Below, piece by piece: positions 9,906 through 21,990 of a DNA stretch of 64,000 nt. Where the stretch lies: positions 27,389,636 through 27,453,635 of the forward strand of contig JACGWO010000002.1 in assembly GCA_034509735.1 (NCBI GenBank). Direction: 5' to 3'. This stretch comes from Sesamum alatum. Its lineage: Eukaryota > Streptophyta > Magnoliopsida > Lamiales > Pedaliaceae. Made by a program: the position numbers and the translations under genes. Position 1 is the first letter of the stretch, and each line of letters begins with the position of its first letter. The notes below the pieces were generated by a model, which made no database searches, was not told the origin of the DNA, and was given only the letters and a program-made list of their open reading frames with translations.

Positions 9906-12870
9906 TTATTATGTACCCAGTATGATTATAAACATCATTTTCATTTCGTTGTTAGACAATAGTGGTTATGAGTTTATGATCAATAAAAATTGCTTTTATT
10001 TGATGAGGGGTGGAATTGCTCATCTACTTGGTACACATAACAATGGGCTCTATATCTTGCAACAAACGAACTTTGTTCTAAACGCTCAACACAAACGTAA
10101 AATAGATAATAACGAAAACGCACGACTGTGGCACGCTAAGCTAGGTTACATATCCCAAGATAGGATGAAAAGATTGATAGACTCAAAGAACCTAGAGGTA
10201 GGGGACTTGAGTGAGTTACCAACCTGTGAATCCTGTCTAAGAGGGAAAATAACCAAGAAGCCCTTTGTAGGACAAAGCAGACTTACCACAGGTCTGTTGG
10301 ACTTGGTCCATACAGACGTATGTGGACCACTAAGGACGCAGGCCCGTGGTGGGTTCTCCTATTTCATAACCATTACCGATGATCATTCACGGTATGGTTA
10401 TGTTTACCTGATGAGGTACAAGTCTGAAGCTCTTGAGAGGTTTAAAAAATTCAGACTTGAAGTGGAGAACCAAACCAACTGCAAAATTAGAGTCCTACGG
10501 TCAGACCGAGGCGGAGAATACCTTAGTACCGAGTTCCTTAATTATCTAAAAGAAAATGGTATAATATCTGAATGGACACCTCCCAGGACAACACAATTAA
10601 ATGGTGTCTTTGAAAGAAGGACTTGAACCTTGTTGGACATGGTTCGATCCATGATGAGTTTTACCAAATTGCCCTTGTGTCCTTTTGGGGCTACGCATTG
10701 GAAACGGCGGCCAAGTTGCTAAATTTGGCGCCAACTAGTGTATTGACCCAAACGCCATATGAGATATGGCACGGCAAGCCTGCATCCTACAACTACTTGA
10801 AAGTGTGGGGTAGCCTCGCGTACGTCAAGAGGTTAGTGGGAGATAAGCTAGAATCTAGGTCCAGCTTATGCAGGTTCGTTGGATACCCTAAAGAAACTGC
10901 GGGTTATTACTTTTATGACCCCTTGGAACAAAAGGTATTTGTTTCAAGGAATGCAGTGTTCTTGGAACAAGGCTTCCCAAAGGATATCCAACCTGATGAA
11001 CTGATTCTTGAAGAATCAAGTGATGGAAACCAGTCATCAGAGGTAGCCGCGGATTCCTCACTTAGAGGATTCAGGATAGATACCCGAAGGGCTAACCGAC
11101 CTCGAGAAGTCCAGCATGTTAGGCATGAATGGCAGCCTCGGGAACAGCCAGCCCCGGTGCCTGAACCGCCAGCCCCTATACAGTCAGCGCCCACAGTCAC
11201 CACTGACGTTTCCGTTCTCCGTAGGTCTACTAGAGAGTCCAGACCTCCAGTGAGATATGGCTTTCTAAATACGACCGGTCTGTTGGATAACGATCCTAAG
11301 ACATACGGAGAAGCGATGCTTGACATCGACTCCGGGAAATGGCTTGAGGCCATGAAAACCGAAATGGACTCCATGAGCGAGAACCAAGTCTGGAGACTTG
11401 TAGATCCACCGAAAGGTGTTAAGCCAGTTGGCTGTAAGTGGGTCTACAAGCGCAAACTTGGCGTTGATGGAGAAGTCACGACTTTTAAGGCTAGGCTTGT
11501 AGCTAAAGGGTACACTCAACGACCCGGGGTTGATTTTGAGGATACCTACTCGCCGGTAACCATGGCTAAATCCATTCGGATCCTGCTCGCCATACCAACA
11601 TGGTATGACTATGAGATATGGTAGATGGACGTGAAAACGGCCTTCCTCGATGGTTTCGTTGAGGAAGAGATCTACATGGATCAGCCGGAAGGTTTCACAG
11701 TCGCTGGAAAAGAACAGAAGGTCTGTCGTCTTCAGAAGTCCATCTATGGCCTCAAACAAGCATCGCGAAGCTGCAACATTCGCTTTGATGAAGTGATACG
11801 GGCCTATGATTTCATCAAAAATGAATCCGACCCTTGTGGATACAAGAAGGTCAGTGGGAGCTCTATAGAGTTCCTAGTGCTTTATGTGGATGACATTCTA
11901 CTCATAGGTAATGATGTTAGAATGTTGGGTGACACAAAAGCATGGATGTCAACCCAGTTTTCCATGAAGGACTTGGGTGAAGCCTCCTACATCCTAGGCA
12001 TCCAGATTGTTAGGGACAGATCTAAAAGGATGTTGGGGCTCACCCAAAACTCGTATATGGAGAAAGTCCTAAAGAGATATCGAATGGACAACTCCAAACG
12101 AGGATTCCTTCCCATGAGGCATGTGATCAAGTTAATCCAAGAAACAGTCCCCGCAGACTGATGAGGAACTTGAAAGGATGAAAATCATCCCCTATGCTTC
12201 TGCCGTAGGCAGCATCCAATATGCGGTCCACTGCACCAGGCCTGACATTGCTTACGCTTTATGCGTGACAAGCAGATATCAGTCTTGTGCAGGAGAGGCA
12301 CATTGGAATGCAGTTAAGGGCATCCTTAAGTACCTAAGGACGACTAAGGAAATGTTCTTAGTCTATGGCAATGGAGAACTGATCTTGGAAGGCTTTAGCG
12401 ACTCTAGCTTCCAGTCTGATGACGATGATGCCAAGTCTCAATCAGGTTATGTATTCAAGCTCAATGGAGGAGTAGTGGCTTGGAAAAGTTCCAAGCAAGC
12501 AACCACTGCTGACTCCACCAATGAGGCCGAATACGTAGCAGCTTCAGAAGCTGCCAAGGAAGCGGTTTGGATGAGAAACTACATCCAAGAGTTGGGTGTG
12601 GTGCCTAGCATCGCCGAGCCCGTTGTTATTTGTTGTGATAACAACAGTGCAATAGCGCAAGCAAAGGAACCGAGATCTCATCACCGTTCCAAACACATTC
12701 TTAGACATTACCATCTTCTAAGAGAAATGGTAGGAAGAGGTGACGTTCGGATGGACCGAGTCAACTCAGCAGACAACACAGAAGATCCGCTGACAAAGCC
12801 TGTGTCGCAGAGCGCTCATACGCAACATCTTGAGAAGATGGGGATTAGACATATGGGCGATTGGCTTTAA
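9906..12870 (+). pseudogene. CopA1 pol: integrase, reverse transcriptase, RNase H (5' truncated)
   Basis: Begins inside pol just ahead of integrase. The integrase zinc-binding HHCC region (LWHAKLGYISQDRMKRL ... CESC) is at about 10126-10240, and the catalytic core (HTDVCGP, RSDRGGEY, NGVFERR) at about 10309-10620. Defects: TGA at 10624 (CGA to TGA) and a 2-bp insertion near 10676; TAG at 11623 (CAG to TAG) just before MDVKTAFL; a frameshift near 12130. RT has an intact YVDD at 11883-11894. RNase H follows (SSKQATTADST, CDNNSAIAQAKEP), and the protein ends GIRHMGDWL at 12870. A 15-base gap with the polypurine tract separates it from the LTR. The frame would be close to complete without these lesions, so decay is recent compared with CopM2. 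Confidence 0.9.
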
Positions 12871-13825
12871 GGTCAAGTGGGAGATTGTTAGAATAGGTGA
12901 CCATGTAGCCAATCTTGGCAGGCGAAATGTAACCTATGTCTAGACAATTTCAAGGGTTTGATATATTATTATTAATGAATAGAGAATTGAAATTCATTTG
13001 GCATTACTTTGTTTGTGTTCACTTTATCTGCATTACGTATCTGTTCACTATGCAAACAAAGGCCACGGACTGAAAACGTATTTCGGGGACTGGGACTACG
13101 TTTGGAGGTAGGTCCATGAAATCAGTCCGTAAATCTCCAAGTCAAGGAATCTCGAAAAATGGGTACCGAGATTCCCCTTGAGACTTGCACTAAGCATCTG
13201 CTGTCGTATTCCATCGACGGGTGACGAAGGTCGTCTAAGCAGTGTTAGTAGGTTAGCCTGCTAGGGAGCAGCTGACTGAGGTGACTCGCGGGAACCGTCT
13301 TACGGAGGACCTTGAGTAGGGTCGGCGAGGTATGACGTGTATTCCCGGTTCCAACGGTACAGGTCAAGTCCTTTGACTTGAGGAACTGCTGAGTGTACCT
13401 GTATATCAGGTCTGTATCTTAGATATGGTGAGAGATTGTCAAGAAGCTTTTGAGTAGTCATAAGCCATGTCTAGTGCAGCTCTGGTGTACAGAGTGACAG
13501 TAGTTTCCAAGAATACGACAGCAGATGCAGGATCTGAACAGAAGGGAAGGTTTTCCTTGCGGGGTTTGATAAGGACAGACCGACACATAGGTCCAAAATG
13601 GGTACCTGCATCTTCCGTGCCCTAGACCCTAAGTGGTGAGACCGAAGACAGAAGGACGAGTGTACTGTTAGAGCTTAAATGTTCATCCCCGAATATTCAC
13701 CTAGTCTCTAGTGCCATGGACCGTTGCTAGATGGCCACTCATGGTAACGGGCGGATTCTAGGAATCCGACCAAGTCTAGCTGAAAGGTGAATCTAAAGAG
13801 TCACACACAATCCACACATATTAAG

Positions 13826-14160
13826 TATTTAATTTAGAATTAAATATTGGAGAAATGGAATGATTAAATTGGATTTAATCAGGTCCTTAATTTTCTTGGA
13901 GACAATTAATTCCTTTTATTAGATAAAAGGGATTAATCTAATAAATTAAACTTATTAGAAAATTAATTTAATGGGCCTAAAATAAATATTTATATTTATT
14001 TTTATTTATTGCCCGTTGGAATATTTAAATAGGTTTTAAATATTCCATTAAATTAAATTAATGGTTGAGATTAAAAGGAGAGATGGATGGCTAGGATTAA
14101 TTTGACTAAGTCAAATACCACTTTGACTAGGACTTTGACTAGGTCAAAATCCTAGTCAAA
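13826..14160 (+). repeat. Run of perfect hairpins with TAG/TGG loops in a type A LTR
   Basis: Inverted repeats in order: 13826-13846 (9-bp arms TATTTAATT, loop TAG), 13861-13881 (9-bp arms TGATTAAAT, loop TGG), 13912-13930 (arms CCTTTTAT, loop TAG), 14018-14046 (12-bp arms GGAATATTTAAA, loop TAGGT), 14101-14115 (arms TTTGACT, one-base loop), and nested 14122-14160 (11-bp arms TTTGACTAGGA) around 14134-14148 (arms TTTGAC, loop TAG). The run ends about 45 bp before the TATA-like box. Confidence 0.8.
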
Positions 14161-14204
14161 TTAGTCTTCTAGAGTTGGAGTTTGAAGAGGATTAAACTCT
14201 TCCT

Positions 14205-14214
14205 CTATAAGTAG
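14205..14214 (+). promoter_or_regulatory. TATA-like box of the shared LTR
   Basis: CTATAAGTAG sits at the place where the other type A LTRs read TATAAATA (21920) or TATATATA (33409, 45368). It lies just upstream of the CA-repeat and CT-rich leader and is the likely start-site selector. Compared with the 21920 copy it has one changed base. Confidence 0.5.
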
Positions 14215-14767
14215 TCCTAGCCCTTCATCATTAGAGAGATGATGAAACTCCAACACACACTACAACTCGGCTCTCTCCCCTCTCCCTCTCGTCCGCCCTC
14301 TCTCTCTCACAAGAATATTGTTTCTTGTTCTTTTGTTCTTGGAACAATCGAACATAGGAGGATTAATCCCATTAACCTAATAACGTGTGATTGATCCATT
14401 TTCCCCAAACACACTTGTTTGTTCGCTAGCACGACGTGCAAGATACGTGGGTGGATTGCGTGTTACAATTTGGAGAATCTCACATACGGGATTTGGTGCA
14501 AATCCGGGAACAACGCGAGTACCGGTTAAAAGACGAAAACGACAATTGGTAGGTTTCGATTTAATTTTCGTACCTCTTTTATTTTTAATCCTATGGCCTC
14601 CATGATTCTTTTCTATGCTTTTAATTCATGAGATACACCAAACACCCGGGAACTTCAAGGGAACACCCATTGAACGTGTTCTTTAATCTACGTAAGGCAT
14701 GTTTAAATTTTTGTTTACCGCGCTTCCGTATTCGCGCTGTTTTCCGGGACGATCCACAATCTTTCAG

Positions 14768-14780
14768 TGGTATCAGAGCC
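14768..14780 (+). promoter_or_regulatory. CopA2 primer binding site (initiator Met tRNA)
   Basis: TGGTATCAGAGCC, one base after the LTR end, matches the complement of the plant initiator Met tRNA 3' end. It shows that the LTR at 12886-14766 works as a 5' LTR for the downstream element. Confidence 0.92.
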
Positions 14781-16485
14781 CGGTTCAGTATATAGGCCTA
14801 GGGTTTTACGTGCGTTTTAAGCACGAAACGTGTTCTTGGCATGTTTTAATTACTTCTTGATTATATTATTATTAAAGCATGTCATTTTCTTGCTTTTAAT
14901 TCGTATGAATTTTGGTACTGTTGGATTTTCTGTTTTTCTTGGGAAAGGGGGATTGAATATCGAGCAAAAAACAGAGAAATGCCGCAGCACGCCGGCTAGC
15001 CGGAGGCTGGCCGCGCGCAGCCGTGCGCACGGGCAGACACGTGCAGGCAAGGGAGCCTGCGCGCGGCCGCCTGCGCCAGGCGCGCATGGTTGCGCGCAGA
15101 CAGCCTGCCGGGCGTCAGACAGGCAGTTGGCCGGGCGCGCGCGCAAACGGGCAGGGAAGCCCGCGCCCGCGCACCAGTCCAGCACGCTGGAAGCCTGTGC
15201 GCCCGGACGTGCAGCCAGAGAGGCCGTGCGATGGCGTGTTGAAGGGGCCGCTCGCGCGCACACTACGCAGGGGCAGGCGCACGACCAGCGGCCAGCAGGC
15301 TAGCGCGCGGGGGCAAGGGAGCCTGCGCGCGCGACAGCCTGCCGGCGCGCGCAGCCGTACAGCCTGCTGCCGATCAGGGGCTGGCTGGCTGCCGGTGGCG
15401 ACAGCCGGCTGCCGTCTATTAGGGTTTCTCCCCTTTTTTCTTTTATTCTATTTTGCAGTTTTAATTTTAATTAATTATGAAAATTCATTTTTGTTCAATT
15501 TTTGCCTAATTTTCTAAGACATTATTTTAGGAGGTAAAATTATATTGGATTTGGAATCCCGGGGATAATTTACCTAGAAATAATGAGGAAAGGTCTTCCT
15601 AAAACGAGAAAATATTATTACCAACGGTTGTACCATATTTTCATACGTTACGCATTTATTTTTATCTTGGATTATTATGATTGGTAATCATGTTTGTTAG
15701 GATCGCATAGGATTCAGGCTCGTGATCATCCAACAGGGGCGTGCTAGGCTTTAATTTTGCATGTGGTTATTATGATGGATGAATGGCGTTTTATTTATCA
15801 TATAACTGCTGTGGATGCAATTTATTTATTACGCATTATGGATGAATGTGTTAATATCTATTTATGAGATCTCGGTCATTTACTACTCTCACATTGGTTG
15901 GACCAATGTCCAAATATTAGACCCTAGACAAAGTGGACATGGACTCTACGAGTTCGTCCATGCCTTCCAATCCATGGCATAGTGAGGAAGCTGATTTAGG
16001 TCGATAGCGTGGTCTTACGAGTCGTGGCACGTCTATCGTACTTAAAAAAAGCTGCACCATGTCATGAACGAAAAGTAGACCGCTGTTACCTGTCTCACGA
16101 GTCGTGGAGGTAGCAGTGGGTCTATGGCTCGGTAGATTGGGTCGGGTCTAACGCCCGATTAGCACGATTCGCTTGGAGTCCTCGGGATCATGTGAAAAGG
16201 TGAGGCAATAATCTTGGGAATCTCGTGGAACAAGAATGGTATGGCATGCCTCCTACAGGATTCTTCCAATGCAAATTGTAAAAGCGGGGTATGGGGAAAT
16301 TTGTTGTGGATCCCAAGGCCACTAGGAAAGGGTTTCCCGAAAACAACGCTTGAGAGTACCATGTTTTCGTATAAATAGTGGGAGCATTAAATGACTAAAG
16401 ACCAAGCATTTAATTATATATATCAAACCTCTGTCTTTTAAATTCTGCTGATCGCGAACTCTGTCTTTTAAATGTAGATTTAAAA
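14781..16485 (+). other. CopA2 5' leader
   Basis: About 1.7 kb with no credible gene. A GC-rich tract (14985-15415) interrupts AT-rich sequence. The stem-closed domain seen in the other leaders is deleted: only the right arm (15716-15731) remains, and about 430 bp are missing at about 15700. Downstream is a hairpin-rich block with two CACGAGTCGTG-like sites (about 16015 and 16098), then CGTATAAATAGTGGGAG at 16368-16384 and the gag start. Confidence 0.7.
14985..15415. repeat. GC-rich degenerate minisatellite in the CopA2 leader
   Basis: Dominated by CGCGCG-containing sequence, in sharp contrast to its AT-rich flanks. A motif close to GGCAAGGGAGCCTGCGCGC recurs at about 15046, 15150 and 15314. 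Long open frames on both strands here are a side effect of few stop codons in GC-rich DNA. Confidence 0.7.
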
Positions 16486-17341
16486 ATGTCTAAGAACCCT
16501 TTATCAACCATTCTTGAGACCAACAAATTCAATAGAACCAATTACAACGACTGGTTGCGCAATTTCAGGATAGTCCTGGATTACGAGAACCAAGGCTACG
16601 TCATGGACGAGCCTCTCCCTAGGACCTTACCAGAAGGATCCACGCCAGAAGAACGTGTGATGTTCGAGACTTGGCATAAGGATAACTGAAAGGCCCGTAG
16701 CGTCATACTTGCTTCGATTACGAATGAGATTCAGAAGCAATATGAAAGGCTAGACGATGTCCCTTCCATTATGGCTCGCCTTAAGAATTGGACCGGCATA
16801 CTAGGTATGTCGCGACTAAGGCGTTCTTTGGAACTAAAATCATAGAAGGATCCTCTGTACAAGAGCACGGGGTTAAAATGCTTACCCTGGTGGAAAAGCT
16901 CGAGGACCTAAAGGCAGGCCTCGATAATGAAACGTACATAGATGTGATCCTTCAGTCACTCCCACCGTCCTTTGACAAATTTATTGTCAACTACAACATG
17001 AACGCACTTGAGAAGGGCATTCATGAGTTGATAAATATGTTGGTGCAATACGAGGCAATGACCAAAAAGTCCACGCCTTCGGTATTGTTTGGAGGTGGTT
17101 CAACTTCTAAAACGAAAGGCAAGGGTACCGGACGTTGGAAAAGGAAGAAAGGGAAGGGAAAGGTCGTCAAAACAGCTACGAACACTAAGAGTGTTCCATT
17201 GCCAAAGAGGGAAAAGGCAAAGGAAAGGGAAAGGTTGTCACCAAGCAACAGTCGAGGGCATATGACATATGTATCAATTGCCGTGAGAAAGGGCATTGGA
17301 AGAGGGAGTGCCCCAAACTCTTCTCGAACCAAGGTATATTT
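16486..17341 (+). pseudogene. CopA2 gag (capsid and nucleocapsid), broken
   Basis: ATG at 16486 gives MSKNPLSTILETNKF, like CopA4. A TGA at 16687-16689 replaces an Arg codon. A deletion of about a dozen bases near 16778 (AAGAATTG joined to GACCGGCAT) shifts the frame. Capsid resumes at about 16795 (TRYVATKAF ... YIDVILQSLPPSFDKFIVNY). The basic linker carries another frameshift near 17203. The nucleocapsid zinc knuckle (CINCREKGHWKREC, CCHC type, binds element RNA) is readable in a different frame at about 17269-17310. Confidence 0.88.
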
Positions 17342-20300
17342 GTGATTGAGGTCAATATGGTCACTAATTCTGCCTCTTGGGTATTAGATACTGGCTGTGG
17401 AGCTCACATTTGCAATGATTTGCAGGTGCTGAAAAGAAGCAGAAAACTGGGTAGCGGGGATATGATCCTGAAGCTTGGGAATGGCAAGGCCATCTCGGCA
17501 GAAGCAGTAGGATCCGCCACTCTAGTAGTTAGTATCGTATTAGCATAGAATTAGAGAAAGTTTATTATGTACCCAGTATGATTAAAAACATCATTTCCAT
17601 TCCACTGTTAGACAATAGTAGTTATGAGTTTATGATCAATAAAAATTGCTTTTATTTGATGAGGTGTGGAATTGCTCTTCTACTTGGTACACTTAACAAT
17701 GGGCTCTATATCTTGCAACAAATGAACTTTGTTCTAAATGCTCAATACAAACGTAAATTAGATAATAACGGGAACGCACGACTGTGGCACGCTAGGCTAG
17801 GTCACATATCCCAAGATAGGATGAAAAGACTGGTAGACTAATATAATCTAGAGGTAGGGGACTTGAGTGAGCTATCGACCTGTGAATCCTGTCTAAGAGG
17901 GAAAATGACCAAGAAGCCCTTTGTAGGACAAAGCAGACTTGCCACAGGTCTGTTGGACTTGGTCCATATAGACCTATGTGGACCACTAAGGACGCAGGCC
18001 CGAGGTGGGTTCTCCTACTTTATTACCTTTACCGATGATCATTCACGGTATGGTTATGTTTACCTGATGAGGTACAAGTTTGAAGCTCTTGAGAGGTTTA
18101 AAGAATTCAGACTTGAAGTGGAGAACCAAACCAACTGCAAATTTAAAGTCTTACGGTCAGACCGAGGCGGAGAATACCTTAGTACCGAGTTCCTAGATTA
18201 TCTACAAGAATATGGTATAATATCTGAATGGACACCTCCCGGGACACCACAATTAAATGGTGTCTCTTAAAGGAGGAATGGAACCCTGTTGGACATGGTT
18301 CAATCCATGATGAGTTTTACCAAATTGCCCTCGTCCTTTCGGGGATACGCATTGGAAACGGCGGCCAAGTTGCTAAATTTGGCGCCAACCAGTGTATTGA
18401 CCCAAACGCCATATGAGATATGGCACGGCAAGCCGGCATCCTACAACTACTTGAAAGTGTGGGGTAGCCCCGCGTACGTCAAGAGGTTAGTGGGAGATAA
18501 GCTAGAATCCAGGTCCAGCTTATGCAGGTTCGTTGGATACCCAAAAGAAACTTAGGGTTATTACTTTTATGACCCCTTGGAACAAAACGTATTTGTTTAA
18601 AGGAATGCAGTGGTTCTTGGAACAAGGCTTCCAGAGGATATCGAACCTGATGAACTAATCCTTGAGGAATCAAGTGATGGAAACCAGTCATCAGAGGTAG
18701 CCGCGGATTCCTCACTTAGAGGATTCAGGATAGATACCCAAAGCGCTGACCGACCTCGAGAAGTCCAGCATGTTAGGCATGAAGGACAACCTCGGGAACA
18801 GCCAGCCCCAGTACCTGAACCGCCAGCCCTTATACAGTCAGCGCCCACAGTTACCACTGACGTTCCCGTTCTCCGTAGGTCTACTAGAGAGTCCAGACCT
18901 CCAGTGAGATATGGCTTTATAAATACGACCGGTCTGCTGGATAACGATCCTAAGACATATGGAGAAGCGATGTCTGACATCGACTCCGGGAAATGGCTTG
19001 AGGCCATGAAAACCGAAATGGACTCCATGAGCGAGAACCAAGTCTGGAGACTTGTAGATCCACCGAAAGGTGTTAAGCCAGTTGGCTGTAAGTGGGTCTA
19101 CAAGCGCAAACTTGGCATTGATGGAGAAGTCACGACTTTTAAGGCTAAGCTTGTAGCTAAAGGGTACACTCAACGACCCGGGGTCAATTTTGAGGATACC
19201 TACTCGCCGATAGCCATGGCTAAATCCATTCGGATCCTGCCCGCCATAGCAGCATGGTATGACTACGAGATATGGCAGATGGACGTGAAAACGGCCTTCC
19301 TCAATGATTTCATTGAGAAAGAGATCTACATGGATCAGCCGGAAGGTTTCACAGTCGCTGGAGAAGAACAGAAGGTCTGGCGCCTCCAGAAGTCCATCTA
19401 TGGCCTCAAACAAGCATCCCGAAGCTGGAACATTCACTTTGATGAAGTGATACGGGGCTATGACTTCATCAAAAACGAATACGACCCTTGTGTATACAAG
19501 AAGGTCAGTGGGAGCTCTATAGTGTTCCTAGTGCTTTATGTGCATGGCATTCTACTCATAGGTACTGATGTTAGAATGTTGGGTGACACAAAAGCATGGA
19601 TGTCAACCCAGTTTTCCATGAAAGACTTGGGTGAAGCCTTCTACATCCTAGGCATCCAGATTATCAGGGACAGATCTAAAAGGATGTTGGGGCTCACCCA
19701 AAACTCGTATATGGAGAAAGTCCTAAAGAGATATCGAATGGACAACTCCAAACGAGGATTCCTTTCCATGAGGCATGGGGTCACGTTATCCAAGAAACAG
19801 TTCCCGCAGACTGATGAGGAACTTGAAAGGATGAACGTCATCCCCTATGCTTCTGCTGTAGGTAGCATCCAATATGCGGTCCACTACACCAGGCCTGGCA
19901 TTGCTTACGCTTTGAGTGTGACTAGCAAATATTAGTCTTGTGCAGGAGAGGCCCATTGGAATGCTGTTAAGGGCATCCTTAAGTACCTGAGGAGGACTAA
20001 GGAAATATTCTTAGTCTATGGCAATGGAGAACTGATCCTGGAAGGCTTTAGCGACGCTAGCTTCCAGTCTGATGACGATGATGCCAAGTCTCAATCGGGT
20101 TATGTATTCAAGCACAATGGAGGAGCAGTGGCTTGGAAGAGTTCCAAGCAAGCAACCACTGCTGATTCCACCATAGAGGCCGAATACATAGCAGCTTCAG
20201 AAGCTGCCAAGGAAGCGGTTTGGATGAGAAACTACATCCAAGAGTTGGGTGTGGTGCCTAGCATTGCCGAGCGCGTTGTCATCTTTGGTGATAACAACGG

Positions 20301-20523
20301 TGCAATAGCGCAAGCAAAGGAACCGAGATCTCATCACCGTTCCAAACACATTCTTAGACGCAACCATCTTCTAAGAGAAATGGTAGGAAGATGTGACGTT
20401 CGGATGGACCGAGTCAACTCAGCAGACAACACAGAAGATCCGCTGACAAAGCCTATGTCGCAGAGCGCTCATATGCAACATCTTGAGAAGATGGGGATTA
20501 GACATATGGCCGATTGGCTTTAA
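17342..20523 (+). pseudogene. CopA2 pol: protease, integrase, RT, RNase H, multiply broken
   Basis: Protease keeps its DTG (WVLDTGCGAHIC, about 17380). Frameshift near 17533; stop at 17839-17841. Integrase HHCC at about 17780-17890; core with HIDLCGP and RSDRGGEY, but the catalytic Glu is a stop (NGVS then TAA, 18268-18270). Further stops lie at about 18554 and 18598. A 441-codon frame (18610-19935) carries the hinge and RT. Its active site reads YVHG (19537-19548) in place of YVDD, removing both catalytic aspartates of that motif. A CAG to TAG change ends it at 19935. RNase H follows to 20523 (MADWL end). Inactive on several counts. Confidence 0.9.
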
Positions 20524-21919
20524 GGTCAAGTGGGAGATTGTTAGAATAGGTGACCATGTAGCCAATCTTGGCAGGCGAAATCTAACCTATGTCTAGACAA
20601 TTTCAAGGATTTAATATATTATTAATGAATAAAGAAGTGAAATTCATTTGGCATTACTTTGTTTGTGTTTACTTTATCTGCATTACGTATCTGTTCACTA
20701 CGCAAACAAAGCCCACGGACTGAAAACGTATTTCGGGGACTAGGACTACGCTTGGAGGTAGGTCCATGAAATCAGTCTCGCCGAATCAGTCCGAAAATCT
20801 CCAAGTCAAGGAATCTCGAAAATGGGCACCGAGATTCCCCTTGAGACTTGCATTAAGCATCTACTGTCGTATTTCATCGACGGGTGACGAAAATCGTCTG
20901 AGCAGTGTTAGTGGGTTAGCCTGCTAGGGAGCAGCTGACTGAGGTGACTCGCGGGAACCGTCTTACGGAGGACCTTGAGTAGGATCGGCGAGATGTGACG
21001 TGTATTCCCGGTTCCAACGGTACAGGTCAAGTCCTTTGACAGAGCTGTATATCAGGTCTGTATCTTAGATATGGTCAGAGATTGCCAAGAAGCACTTGAG
21101 TAGTCATAAGCCATGTCTAGTGCAACTCTAGTGTACAGAGTGACAGTAGTTTCTAAGAAAGAATCTGTCTTCTGTCAAAAGGTATTGACAGTTGAGTCTC
21201 ACATATGCTCTGTGTCTTGTCCCTAAAATCTGTGGCCACAGTAACTGAACAGAAGGGAAGGTTTCCCTTGTGGCGTTTAGTAAGGACAGACCGACACTTA
21301 GGTCCAAAATGGGTACCTGCATTTTCCGTGCCCCAGACCCTAAGTGGTGAGACCGTAGACAGAAGGACAAGTGTACTGTTAGAGCCTAAATATTCATCCC
21401 CGAATATTCACCTAGTCTCTAGTGCCATGGACCGTTGCTAGATGGCCACCCATGGTAACGGACGGATTCTAGGAATCCGACCAAGTCTAGCTAAAAGGTG
21501 AACCTAAAGAGTCACACACAATCCACACACATTAAGTATTTAATTTAGAATTAAATATTGGAGAAATGGAATGATTAAATTGGATTTAATCGGGTCCTTA
21601 ATTTTCTTGGAGAGAATTAATTCCTTTTATTAGATAAAAGGGATTAATCTAATAAATTAGATTTATTTGAAAATTAACTTAATGGGCCTAGAATAAATAT
21701 TTATATTTCTTATATTTATTTATTGCCCTTTGGAATATTTAAATAGTTTTTAAATATTCCATTAAATTAAATTAATGGTTGAGATTAAAAGGAGAGATGG
21801 ATGGCTAGGATTAATTTGACTAGGTCAAATACTACTTTTACTAGGACTTTGACTAGATCAAAATCCTAGTCAAATTAGTCTTCTAGAGTTGGAGTTTGAA
21901 GAGAATTAAACTCTTCCTC

Positions 21920-21927
21920 TATAAATA
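21920..21927 (+). promoter_or_regulatory. TATA box in type A LTR
   Basis: TATAAATA within CCTCTATAAATAGTCC, followed about 40 bp later by the CA repeat and a CT-rich tract. It is the best-preserved promoter-like sequence among the type A LTRs. RNA start position is not visible from sequence. Confidence 0.55.
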
Positions 21928-21966
21928 GTCCTAGCCCTTCATCATTAGAGAGATGATGAAACTCCA

Positions 21967-21990
21967 ACACACACACACACACACACACAC
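21967..21990. repeat. CA microsatellite just downstream of the LTR TATA box
   Basis: Twelve AC units. The same position in other type A LTRs holds shorter CA runs: about 14252, 33458-33477, 45417-45432, 58424-58441, and GT near 39408 in the reversed copy. A fixed place with variable length shows that it belongs to the LTR. Confidence 0.85.

Larger units (their letters stand above)
12886..14766 (+). repeat. Shared LTR, type A (1881 bp), 3' LTR of CopA1 and 5' LTR of CopA2
   Basis: Starts TGTTAGAATAGGTGACC after AAGTGGGAGAT and ends CTTTCA one base before the primer binding site at 14768. It contains the conserved block at about 13690-13815, the hairpin run at 13826-14160, a TATA-like box at 14205, a short CA run near 14252 and a CT-rich stretch (about 14270-14320). 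It aligns along its length with LTRs at 20539, 32025, 44026, 56971 and (reversed) 38874. Confidence 0.92.
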
